The notes under the pieces: model-generated
The model's input: only the letters and a program-made list of their open reading frames with translations
The model's database searches: none
Told to the model about the DNA's origin: nothing
Program-made: the position numbers and the translations under genes
IMG/VR virus record: IMGVR_UViG_3300002835_000322
Coordinates: 1-47,473 of that record
Strand: one strand, 5' to 3'
Length of the DNA stretch: 47,473 nucleotides
Source: a virus
Part shown: positions 31,135 through 39,033 of the stretch, piece by piece
Numbering within the stretch: position 1 is the first letter of the stretch
Layout of the letters: every line of letters begins with the position of its first letter

Positions 31135-32496
31135 ATGGGACGTCCACTAAAAATCGCAAAGGCTCAAGCAGTCTTGACAGTAACTAATACTACTGCAACA
31201 ACAAATATCGTAACAGTTTCTCAAAATTTAAGCTCACTAGGTGTTATTGCTGGTATGCCGTTCGTACCTAGCATCACAACTGGTACAAACTTGACCGCTG
31301 CTACAACCTTCTATATTCTAGCAATCACTGGTGCATCAACATTCACTGTTTCTGCAACTCCACTAAACGCTAACCCAACATCTACTCCGGTTACATTGAC
31401 TACCGGTACAACTGCATCAGCATTGTCAGTTGGTGTAGTTGATGCATACTTCAACAACCCAACCGGACCTCAATGGCCAGCAACAAACGCAAATACTTAC
31501 TCAGTAGTCGGTGGTAACACTGCAATCTTCGGTAAGCAAGTTCTTGCTAACGTTGCTATTGGTGTTAATGGTACAGGTACTCTGTATACTGTTTCTACTT
31601 CAAGCACTAAGGTAGGCGGTCTCGGTACCAGTTTTTCTACTATTGGTGCTGCAAGCGTCATTCAGTACATCCCAGCAAACGGTGTTCCAACTACACTTGG
31701 TTATGTAAGCAGCAACGCTCAGCCAAACATTGAAATCTCAAATGCAACTGCAACCGGTAATTTCTTGACTACTGTTGGCAACGCACAAACTCTTACTGCA
31801 AATCTTCCAGTAATTCTTGACACTGATATCGGTGGATTGACTGCTGGTACTACTTACTTTGTTAAGACTATTGCTAATGCTGCTGCTTTCAGTGTTTCAA
31901 CTACACCCGGCGGCGCTAACGTTGGTCTAACTAACGAAGATGCAGAATCATATGCAACTCAGGATGTTATTACTTTAGCATCTAACGCAACTGCTGCTAT
32001 TACTGCTGGTTCAGCATTCATTTATGCAACTCCAGAAGCAGGCTTCATTGTTCGTCAAAAGGGCAAGACAAAGTATCTCGTAACTGGTACAACTTCTGGT
32101 CTAACTGGCGCGGTTTATACTGCAAACGTTGCAAATACTGCATTGCTTCCAAACACAATGTCAATCAGAGCAACTAACGCAGCTTCTGGCGTACAATTTG
32201 TTTCCAGCGTGAATGATCATAGCTCAGAACTATTCCCAGCAACAGTTGCGGCAGGCTCATTGTCAGCAGGTACTGTATATACAATCTACAGTGCAGGTAC
32301 TACTGACTGGACAGCAGTTGGCGCAATGGCTAGCATGACTGGTATCACCTTTACTGCTACTGGAACTGGTTCTGGTACAGGTCTTGCAGTATTAGCTAAC
32401 GTTAACCCTGATGTCATTTCATCGTTCAACTCAGCCGCAGTTGCAAACGTAGACAATGGTCAGCCAAATCCGATTGTTACAATCGCAAGCGCATAA
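31135..32496 (+). CDS. Large Thr/Ala-rich structural protein
   Basis: The 453-aa protein has low charge and high Thr, Ala, Gly and Val. A segment near 370-415 reads G-T-V-Y-T-I-Y-S-A-G-T-T-D-W-T-A-V-G-A then G-S-G-T-G. It matches a short module common in phage tail and structural proteins. The start G-R-P-L-K-I-A-K is basic. Together with the late promoter and structured leader this points to a virion component made in large amounts. The exact part is unknown. Confidence 0.75.
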   Translation: MGRPLKIAKAQAVLTVTNTTATTNIVTVSQNLSSLGVIAGMPFVPSITTGTNLTAATTFYILAITGASTFTVSATPLNANPTSTPVTLTTGTTASALSVGVVDAYFNNPTGPQWPATNANTYSVVGGNTAIFGKQVLANVAIGVNGTGTLYTVSTSSTKVGGLGTSFSTIGAASVIQYIPANGVPTTLGYVSSNAQPNIEISNATATGNFLTTVGNAQTLTANLPVILDTDIGGLTAGTTYFVKTIANAAAFSVSTTPGGANVGLTNEDAESYATQDVITLASNATAAITAGSAFIYATPEAGFIVRQKGKTKYLVTGTTSGLTGAVYTANVANTALLPNTMSIRATNAASGVQFVSSVNDHSSELFPATVAAGSLSAGTVYTIYSAGTTDWTAVGAMASMTGITFTATGTGSGTGLAVLANVNPDVISSFNSAAVANVDNGQPNPIVTIASA

Positions 32497-32506
32497 GGAA
32501 TAAAAG

Positions 32507-32824
32507 ATGGCTCAGGCTTCTACAGTTCAAAAGATGAAAGAAACTGAGACAGAAATCGCAGTCCTTCAGGTACAGTATGGATATCTAAATGAAAAAATGG
32601 ATGATATCAAAACTGACCTGAAGGGTTTGCGCACTCATATTGATGGCCACGCAGCCGCAGCACAACAACTCATTACAAACTTCCAAGAAGAAAATAAAGA
32701 ACAACACGCAAAGGTTGAAAAGAAAGTATCTGCTCTAGAAAAATGGAGATGGATGCTTATGGGAGCTGGCATTCTAGCAGGTGCAATTGGATTCCCTTTT
32801 GTAGAGAAACTTCTCGGAATGTAA
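32507..32824 (+). CDS. Coiled coil with C-terminal membrane helix
   Basis: The 105-aa protein has a long heptad-like region (about 7-78), then W-R-W-M-L-M-G-A-G-I-L-A-G-A-I-G-F-P as a transmembrane helix near 80-98. The plan is like small holin-associated or XhlA-like membrane proteins of phages. The topology suits a membrane-bound accessory in lysis, but no lysis partner is visible nearby. It ends directly against the convergent Nudix gene with no spacer. Confidence 0.68.
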   Translation: MAQASTVQKMKETETEIAVLQVQYGYLNEKMDDIKTDLKGLRTHIDGHAAAAQQLITNFQEENKEQHAKVEKKVSALEKWRWMLMGAGILAGAIGFPFVEKLLGM

Positions 32825-33256
32825 TCAAGTAAGACTATTCAACTTTTCAATCACAATATCAATATTAATCGTAGAAAATAAACCAGGATGAAGCGGCTTA
32901 GGATATAGGCCGCGCCTTACCCATGCATAACCAAAGTGTTCGTCATTGAGCATAGGCACGAACTCATCATCTACTTTACAGAAGAAAGTATGATATATGA
33001 AATTGTTGTTGACAAATTTTTGAATAGGAATTAATTTGTAAGAGCTATCAAAGAATCCAATTTCTTCACTACATTCTCTTTCAATGCCGTCAAATAATGT
33101 CTCACCATCTTCAACTTTTCCGCCAGGTATACTCCATGTAGGATTTTTACTATCTGCTCTTAACAAATATAGATATCTGTCAGTACTATTACTATAGAAA
33201 AAGACACCAGCAGCTTGGGTTGTATTAGATGACAATTGAGTAGTCACCTTCGCCAT
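32825..33256 (-). CDS. Nudix hydrolase
   Basis: The 143-aa protein has a complete Nudix box, from G-G-K-V-E-D-G-E through R-E-C-S-E-E-I-G, at about residues 45-67. Nudix enzymes cleave nucleoside diphosphates linked to another moiety (such as ADP-ribose, oxidised dNTPs, RNA caps); the substrate is not evident. It is the last gene of the minus-strand gp14-gp15 operon, overlapping gp15 by 32 nt, so it is made late. T4 has NudE, but this one is not clearly the same. Confidence 0.9.
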   Translation of the reverse strand: MAKVTTQLSSNTTQAAGVFFYSNSTDRYLYLLRADSKNPTWSIPGGKVEDGETLFDGIERECSEEIGFFDSSYKLIPIQKFVNNNFIYHTFFCKVDDEFVPMLNDEHFGYAWVRRGLYPKPLHPGLFSTINIDIVIEKLNSLT

Positions 33257-34601
33257 ACCAACCTTCGTAACTCTTTATCCACATTCCGTCTCCGGGAACA
33301 TATCTATATTGAATATTAGTGGTTAGGTTAGTTACAAATTCTACAGTAGTTGCTTCATCAGCAGAGAATGCAATTTCCCATTCGCCGGAACTTCCGTTAT
33401 ATTCAATAATATCATTTGCCTGTGCAACTAAGGTTCCCCAAGAAACAGTATCATCTGCATCGTTTCCGATGTCTTCAACTATAAGATATCTAGCTCCAGG
33501 CCAAGGTCCCGGTAAACCTGCATTGGGTCCGGTTAGTTGGGGATTAATAATAGCATCAATTGGATCAAGTGTGTTTTGCGGTAAAGTGTCAGGGTCAATG
33601 TTATAGATTAAGAATCTATCATCAACTGGATTGGGAACAATAGTACCTACGATATCATCTTCCAAATATGGATTTTGTAGCCAAATTTGACTAATACCCG
33701 GTCTTATTGCACCGTACACATTTAGTAAACTACTCCAATACAAATCACTATTGGGGTTTACGGGTTGCTCAAGTGAACTATTGGGAGGATAAAATGCAGT
33801 AGCTTGAGGCAATAGCTGCAATTGATTACCCATCAGTAGTAGCTTATATCCATATGGACTAATTTTTTGTCTAGTTCCTAACAGTAAATCTTCATCTTCA
33901 ATGTCATCTAATGCAGTCCCTTTGAAAATACTAGCAATAACTTTATGAATAACACCTAGCTTTTTCAGCTTACTTGATGTAGTGATCCAAATTGGCATAT
34001 AGAATTTCCAAGTCAGAACATCAATAGGATTACCGGTACCTTGGGGAATTTGTCTACTAGAAAAGTTTATTCCATCCTGAAAAACTGCACTCAATGAAGT
34101 CCAATCAACAAAGTTATCAGTACTTTGTAATTCTAATGCTGGGTTAAACAGTGTACCCAATTGTTCAATAATCTCTAATTTCTGTTGATAATTAGTAGTC
34201 CAAAAATCTACACTAATACGCAGAGTATACGGCACTGGCATTATTCGCTCAATAGTAAATGCTTGGCCTTGCGTTGTGTCATAACTTTGTGTTTCTTGAT
34301 TATAAGCCCGTTGCCGAACATTTATCTTATCAACGAATGTTGGGTCTTGCGTCCATTTTTGATTATACTCAAGACCGCTGATATAGTAGGTAATTAATGG
34401 TGCCGACGGTAAATTACTCGCACTGTTGTTTGCGATTATAGTGGATGCTTGTCTACTGCTATCACCGTACATAATTGGTACACGAACAAGAATGTCGTTT
34501 CCATTAGGGTCTTTACCTTTAGTAACATACCAGTTACTAAAGATTTTAGCAAACTGAATTAAGAACCTTCTTATTTGATTATCGTAAAAATATTGTGCCA
34601 T
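33225..34601 (-). CDS. gp15: Tail completion/sheath stabiliser gp15
   Basis: The 458-aa protein resembles T4 gp15 (272 aa), which caps the tail tube and sheath and joins the head. The N-terminal Y-F-Y-D-N-Q-I-R-R-F, with R-V-P-I-M-Y-G about 40 residues on, matches the T4 start in order. The P-Y-T-L-R-I-S-V-D-F then Q-Q-K-L-E-I-I-E-Q region also matches. About 190 extra residues follow in the C-terminal half, including W-x-x and Y-N-G-S-S-G-E-W type segments. It is downstream of gp14 on the minus strand. Confidence 0.82.
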   Translation of the reverse strand: MAQYFYDNQIRRFLIQFAKIFSNWYVTKGKDPNGNDILVRVPIMYGDSSRQASTIIANNSASNLPSAPLITYYISGLEYNQKWTQDPTFVDKINVRQRAYNQETQSYDTTQGQAFTIERIMPVPYTLRISVDFWTTNYQQKLEIIEQLGTLFNPALELQSTDNFVDWTSLSAVFQDGINFSSRQIPQGTGNPIDVLTWKFYMPIWITTSSKLKKLGVIHKVIASIFKGTALDDIEDEDLLLGTRQKISPYGYKLLLMGNQLQLLPQATAFYPPNSSLEQPVNPNSDLYWSSLLNVYGAIRPGISQIWLQNPYLEDDIVGTIVPNPVDDRFLIYNIDPDTLPQNTLDPIDAIINPQLTGPNAGLPGPWPGARYLIVEDIGNDADDTVSWGTLVAQANDIIEYNGSSGEWEIAFSADEATTVEFVTNLTTNIQYRYVPGDGMWIKSYEGWYGEGDYSIVI

Positions 34602-34604
34602 TTA

Positions 34605-36326
34605 TTATACTTCCGGGGGTACTGGGTCTAGGGTAGGTTGCAACACAGACGATAGTGGTTGTGCTTGAGGAACAACTTCTCCCGCATTATTTAGATAGAT
34701 TTCACCCTGGTTGTTAATAAAGCCGGACAATAGTGATGTGTCCTCAGCAGTAAATCCAGTATCAGTTCTTACATTTTCACTAATACGAATCCACAGCTTG
34801 CCGTCCCAGCGATATAATATTTGCGGCATATAATCAATACGTAAGAAATAGTCACCTACTTGTGGATTTTGCGGGAAAGCAATACCGGCACCAACGGGGA
34901 AACCATTTGGTGCTTCGCCGTCACCCGTCAGGTAACCTGTGCTATATCCAAATGATCTAGGACTTGATCTAGTAATATACTGAAATCCAGGATCACAGTC
35001 TGCACGATAGTCCATATTTTGAGTTATATCACCCGTAAAGCCCGGCAGTTCTGGATTTTGGTCTGCGGTTGCGTAAGTATTGTCAGCCGTACCATATGGA
35101 CCCGTGATTATACCCAATGACTGTACTGCGAGAGACTTGGTAGTTTCTACTGAGCCAGAACCGCTCCCTATTAAAACAGGTGCTTCTTCTACCATGTTCA
35201 GACTTGCCTGAACAAATTTATCAAGTTTGTCTGACATATCTGCATCAGCAGTCATATCCCAAATACTAGTTAGGACTTCTTTCTTGATTTTGATTCCTGC
35301 ACTAGCATTTTTATATTTTTTACTACGCATAAACACTACAGTTCCCTCTACTGGAATAGCAGTTCCTGTATTGCTTGAAGTGATTACGTTAATTGGTGGA
35401 GCCGGCTCATTTATCTTACCTGATGGAACATTATTTGATTCTAATGCACCATAAGTAGGAACAACGTATAGTTTGCTCGAATCATATCCGGCTTTGGGAA
35501 CAATACGTTTAGCTTCTTCAAGTTGGGCGTTGTTGATTGCTATGTTTTTGTTATAGGTAGATAATATGTCAGCTAAGCTACTATTACCAGTAACTAGCTG
35601 CCAGTATGTTGCATTCGGCGGCGCAACACCTGCCGGGACTTCGCTGATAGATTCGTAGATAGTATCACCAAAGGTAATTGTGTAGCCTGGCGGATAAGTT
35701 CTATCTCTGTCCCAGTTACCGAGATAGTTGTCTTGATTGATAGGTTCTTTGAGAATGTCATCAAATTCTTGACTACTGACAAGCGGTTCACATTTGATAC
35801 GCCACAAGTGCGGGAACCAAGTTTGAGTAAACCCTTCACTTGCATAGTTAGCATCGGTGATTTGCATGAATCTTTTCAACGCTACAGGTATAGCCTCATT
35901 GAGTGGATTGTAATCAATCAAGTGTGGTAGTTCCAGTACGTCACCGACCATAAGTTTTCTACCTACAAGATCTATCATATCGTTGTAGTGGACAGTGATA
36001 AAGATTATATCATTATTCAGGAACAAACCAAATTGGCTTAAGTCAAAGTCCAAGTTCTGTACATTATAGTGTCCGCGCAAACGATAGATATTCTTGTCAT
36101 ATACTCGGTCACGGTTCTCTAAGAACAGCAAATCTTGAATGTTTAGTGGATCAAGTGCATCATAATTAGGCTGCGTGAAGTCTGTGGAAGTAGTCCCCGT
36201 CTGCGGACCTAAGTATTTGTGAATATACAGATCGGTACCTCCGACCGTAAGCTGTTCGGAAATAGTTCTGTCTAAAAAACGATAATCGTCTTGTTTATTA
36301 GGGCGATAGAGACTTAATCTTGGCAT
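34605..36326 (-). CDS. gp14: Neck protein gp14, enlarged
   Basis: The 573-aa protein has a core near residues 95-160 that resembles T4 gp14 (256 aa): S-Q-F-G-L-F-L-N-N-D-I-I-F-I-T-V, then G-R-K-L-M-V-G-D-V-L-E-L-P. gp14 forms the head-tail neck with gp13. The C-terminal 300 residues look additional and carry a module V-G-D-Y-F-L-R-I-D-Y then Y-R-W-D-G-K-L-W near 485-515. It lies on the minus strand while gp13 is on the plus strand 5 kb away. The late box is exactly 6 nt before the ATG. Confidence 0.78.
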   Translation of the reverse strand: MPRLSLYRPNKQDDYRFLDRTISEQLTVGGTDLYIHKYLGPQTGTTSTDFTQPNYDALDPLNIQDLLFLENRDRVYDKNIYRLRGHYNVQNLDFDLSQFGLFLNNDIIFITVHYNDMIDLVGRKLMVGDVLELPHLIDYNPLNEAIPVALKRFMQITDANYASEGFTQTWFPHLWRIKCEPLVSSQEFDDILKEPINQDNYLGNWDRDRTYPPGYTITFGDTIYESISEVPAGVAPPNATYWQLVTGNSSLADILSTYNKNIAINNAQLEEAKRIVPKAGYDSSKLYVVPTYGALESNNVPSGKINEPAPPINVITSSNTGTAIPVEGTVVFMRSKKYKNASAGIKIKKEVLTSIWDMTADADMSDKLDKFVQASLNMVEEAPVLIGSGSGSVETTKSLAVQSLGIITGPYGTADNTYATADQNPELPGFTGDITQNMDYRADCDPGFQYITRSSPRSFGYSTGYLTGDGEAPNGFPVGAGIAFPQNPQVGDYFLRIDYMPQILYRWDGKLWIRISENVRTDTGFTAEDTSLLSGFINNQGEIYLNNAGEVVPQAQPLSSVLQPTLDPVPPEV

Positions 36327-36330
36327 ATAG

Positions 36331-36338
36331 TTATTTAT
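36331..36338 (-). promoter_or_regulatory. Late promoter, leaderless geometry (minus)
   Basis: Reads ATAAATAA on the minus strand. The last A of the TAAATA core is at 36332, so the expected start is 36326, the A of the gp14 ATG. Confidence 0.75.
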
Positions 36339-36350
36339 CGAAAAAAAAGG

Positions 36351-36379
36351 TTGACAAGGTTAGCCAAAACCTTTATAGC
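36351..36379 (+). promoter_or_regulatory. sigma70-type promoter for HNH gene
   Basis: TTGACA (36351-36356), 17 nt, TATAGC (36374-36379). Its flanks GGTTGACA and CCAAAAC recur at 38718-38738. Confidence 0.8.
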
Positions 36380-36415
36380 GAAGATATCAACAACAGAATT
36401 GAAAGGTTGATTAAC

Positions 36416-36793
36416 ATGCATATTCGTCCTATTTGTATTAATCATGGTTGCAATCGTCCGGTCGCACATTCAGGTACACGTTATCGCCCGGTGTGTGGGC
36501 TTTGTCATCAAGCAGGATATAACAAAATTCCATTTAAATGGGGTGTTACGCCATTCCGTACAGGGCGCTGTAGCAACACCGACAGTCATTTAGGCTTTAC
36601 CTGTGCAATTGATTATGATAAGGCACCCTGGACACTTGGCAAAACCCACGTTGATCATATCGACGGTAATCATTTGAACAACGTATTATCTAATGTAGTT
36701 GAACTATGTCCGCTTTGTCATCAGCATAAGGGTATGCTCGCCGGCGACTTCAAGAATCAAGGTGTGTATCACTATAACAAAAATAACGGTTGA
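36416..36793 (+). CDS. HNH endonuclease
   Basis: I start at ATG 36416, with GAAAGG 9 nt before it and downstream of the promoter; a longer frame from TTG 36320 overlaps the promoter. The 125-aa protein has zinc-binding Cys (C7, C12, C27, C30), then H-V-D-H-I-D-G-N-H-L-N-N and a C-P-L-C-H-Q-H-K knuckle. This is the HNH core with metal and catalytic His. It cleaves DNA in known members; as a free-standing phage gene it may be a homing-type nuclease. It sits directly before the TonB receptor in the accessory island. Confidence 0.88.
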   Translation: MHIRPICINHGCNRPVAHSGTRYRPVCGLCHQAGYNKIPFKWGVTPFRTGRCSNTDSHLGFTCAIDYDKAPWTLGKTHVDHIDGNHLNNVLSNVVELCPLCHQHKGMLAGDFKNQGVYHYNKNNG

Positions 36794-36818
36794 CAAGGTT
36801 CTATAAACATGTTATAAC
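36790..36818 (+). promoter_or_regulatory. sigma70-type promoter for TonB receptor
   Basis: TTGACA (36790-36795, overlapping the HNH stop), 17 nt, TATAAC (36813-36818). This near-consensus promoter gives the receptor its own transcript. Confidence 0.85.
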
Positions 36819-36846
36819 TATACTTCAAGTAAGAAAGGAAATTATT

Positions 36847-38676
36847 TTGAAAACATTTAAACTTTTTGCCACCACCGCAGCATTAATGCTTTCGTCTACA
36901 ACTTATGCACAGACAGAAATCGTAGTGACTGCATTGCGCACTCCTACAAATATAGCAAATACCGGTACTCAAGTTACTATAGTTGATAGTAATGAAATTA
37001 CAAATAGGCAGACTGCAACTATTGCAGAACTACTTGCCACTCTCCCAGGTATTACGATTGACCGTTCGGGCAATACCGGAAGCGTTTCCAGTGTTAGAAT
37101 TCGCGGAGCAGAAAGCGCACAGACTCTAGTATTGCTAGATGGTGTGCGAATGAACGATATTGCGAATCCAGCAGCTAGCTTTGACTTTGGCAGTTTGGTC
37201 ACTGGCAATATTGACCGTATTGAGGTATTACGCGGCCCCAGTTCTGTTCTTTGGGGAAGCCAAGCAGTTGGCGGAGTGGTAAGTTTGACTACTCGTGCTC
37301 CTAGCGATAATCTTACTAGTCGTGTTCGCGGAGAGTATGGCTACTCTGATACTGCTCGTGCATATGCTGACCTTAGCGATACTGTCGGCGCTGTCTCTTA
37401 TCTGATAGGTGGCGGACATGAACGCAGCGATGGTATTTCTGCTGCTGCTAATGGTAGTGAGCGTGATGGCTTCAAGGCTAGTGCAGCAAATGCTAAAGTA
37501 GGCATTCGTCTATCTGATAATGTCAATATTGATTTGCGTAGCAATTATCTAGAAACTCGTTTCAGTTTTGACGGCTTCCCTGCTCCTCGCTATATTCTTG
37601 CTGACACCGGTGAGTATTCAAATACTGATAGCCTAAGCGGTTACGCTGGTATTAATGCTTCGTTTTTTGATGGCAAGTTCAAGAATCGTGCATCACATAG
37701 CCGCGTAAAGCTAAATCGCTACAACTATGAAACCAATAACACTGAAAACTTTCGCAGTGCAGGAATCAATGAGCGATTTGAATATCAGGGTACAGTTGAT
37801 TTAGGTTCTAACAAAGCTATCTTTGGTTACGAACACGAGGCAAATGACTTTGAAACTAAGTACAACTATTCTGGCTTTCGTGGTGGTAATCAAGCTACAG
37901 CAAATATTGATAGCATCTATGGCCAACTTGCAACTCAGCCACTATCTAATCTATCAGTTAATGCTGGTGCCCGCCGTGATTGGCATAGCGGTTACGGAAA
38001 CGAAACTACCTTTGGTGCCGATGCTGTATATGCGTTAGGTGATACTACTCTACGAGCAAGCTATGGTGAAGGCTTCAAGGCCCCTACTCTCTATCAATTG
38101 TACGGAGACTATGGAAACGATGACCTTCTTGCAGAAACAGCAAAGGGTTTTGATGTAGGAGTCACCCATAAGTTCAATGAACAGTTTGATGTTACTGCTA
38201 ACTATTTTAAGCGCAACACTAACAATCAAATTGATTTTGATCTTGGGACCTACACTTACAGTAACCTAGGTACTACATCAGCACAGGGCGCAGAAGTCAT
38301 TGCTACGATTGTTCCATTGACTAATCTAGCGGTGTCTGCGAACTACACCTACACTGAATCTACTGACAAGGATACTGGACTTGACCTTCCTCGTCGTCCA
38401 CGACACTCTACCTCAATTCGTGTCGATTATACATGGACGAACGGACTTGCAACAGGTGCAACCATTCGTTACGTGGGTAAGGCTTGGGAGAATGCTGCTA
38501 ATACAAACAAAATTGATTCTTATGTATTAGTAGACGCAACTGTTCGTTATCCCTTGACTGCATCGCTTGAATTGACCGGGCGTGTTGAAAATGTCTTCAA
38601 TGAAAGTTATGAGACTGCAAAGGGATATGGTACATATCCTAGAGCAGGGTATATCGGCATTAGAGCAAAGTACTAA
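36847..38676 (+). CDS. TonB-dependent outer-membrane receptor (BtuB-like)
   Basis: I start at TTG 36847, after AGAAAGGA; the frame also extends upstream over the promoter. The 609-aa protein has a signal peptide (M-K-T-F-K-L-F then a hydrophobic core) with likely cleavage after A21. A TonB box T-E-I-V-V-T-A follows at 23-29. The plug (about 30-160) has V-R-I-R-G-A-E, L-L-D-G-V-R-M-N-D and E-V-L-R-G-P-S-S-V-L-W-G. A 22-strand type barrel follows, ending in the aromatic residue Tyr as outer-membrane proteins do. Family members import vitamin B12, siderophores or sugars with TonB energy. It appears intact. Confidence 0.93.
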   Translation: MKTFKLFATTAALMLSSTTYAQTEIVVTALRTPTNIANTGTQVTIVDSNEITNRQTATIAELLATLPGITIDRSGNTGSVSSVRIRGAESAQTLVLLDGVRMNDIANPAASFDFGSLVTGNIDRIEVLRGPSSVLWGSQAVGGVVSLTTRAPSDNLTSRVRGEYGYSDTARAYADLSDTVGAVSYLIGGGHERSDGISAAANGSERDGFKASAANAKVGIRLSDNVNIDLRSNYLETRFSFDGFPAPRYILADTGEYSNTDSLSGYAGINASFFDGKFKNRASHSRVKLNRYNYETNNTENFRSAGINERFEYQGTVDLGSNKAIFGYEHEANDFETKYNYSGFRGGNQATANIDSIYGQLATQPLSNLSVNAGARRDWHSGYGNETTFGADAVYALGDTTLRASYGEGFKAPTLYQLYGDYGNDDLLAETAKGFDVGVTHKFNEQFDVTANYFKRNTNNQIDFDLGTYTYSNLGTTSAQGAEVIATIVPLTNLAVSANYTYTESTDKDTGLDLPRRPRHSTSIRVDYTWTNGLATGATIRYVGKAWENAANTNKIDSYVLVDATVRYPLTASLELTGRVENVFNESYETAKGYGTYPRAGYIGIRAKY

Positions 38677-38686
38677 GACGAAAGAA

Positions 38687-38717
38687 AATAGCCTCATTCA
38701 TTTGAGGCTATTTTTTT
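38687..38717 (+). terminator. Rho-independent terminator after TonB receptor
   Basis: AATAGCCTCA (38687-38696), a 6-nt loop, TGAGGCTATT (38703-38712) and a T-run to 38717. The receptor gene thus forms a closed transcription unit. Confidence 0.92.
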
Positions 38718-38719
38718 GG

Positions 38720-38748
38720 TTGACATGGTTACCCAAAACTGCTATAAG
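38720..38748 (+). promoter_or_regulatory. sigma70-type promoter
   Basis: TTGACA (38720-38725), 17 nt, TATAAG (38743-38748), with flanks very like those at 36349. Confidence 0.8.
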
Positions 38749-38772
38749 AAGATATAGCAAGGAGATAGTAAG

Positions 38773-38976
38773 ATGGGTTATCGTATTCTTCGTGATCGTG
38801 AAACTAAGTATCAACCGCGTAAGGGTCTTGAAGGTCCGTTCTTCTATCCTAATGGACGAGTGACGTACTACGATCCGAAAGAGGGTGCATATTGGGACCC
38901 TACTACAGACTTCTACCTCTCGTTTGAGGAACAAAACGAACTACAAAATATGATTTTTGACAAACTTAAGGCTTGA
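38773..38976 (+). CDS. Small hypothetical protein
   Basis: The 67-aa product begins M-G-Y-R-I-L-R-D-R-E-T-K and has a Tyr/Pro-rich middle (P-F-F-Y-P-N-G, then Y-Y-D-P-K-E-G-A-Y-W-D-P) and a helical end. It has its own promoter and AAGGAG. No family recognised; the island location after the receptor makes a linked role possible but unproven. Confidence 0.7.
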   Translation: MGYRILRDRETKYQPRKGLEGPFFYPNGRVTYYDPKEGAYWDPTTDFYLSFEEQNELQNMIFDKLKA

Positions 38977-39001
38977 CATTTCAAGCCTACCGTTGTATAG
39001 T
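38969..39001 (+). promoter_or_regulatory. Promoter with dyad over the -35
   Basis: TTGACA (38973-38978), 17 nt, TATAGT (38996-39001). The -35 lies within AGGCTTGA / TCAAGCCT (38969-38976 and 38981-38988), a perfect 8-bp dyad with a 4-nt loop, so a repressor site is possible. Confidence 0.75.
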
Positions 39002-39033
39002 GATATATAAGCTGATAATTCAGGAGATACAAT

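Noticed and set aside
36320-36415. TTG start of the HNH frame at 36320
   Set aside because: It lies upstream of the gene's promoter and overlaps the gp14 start; ATG 36416 has a GAAAGG site.
36790-36846. GTG/TTG-type start of the TonB receptor at 36790
   Set aside because: This would put the promoter inside the coding sequence and add residues before a normal signal peptide; TTG 36847 follows AGAAAGGA.
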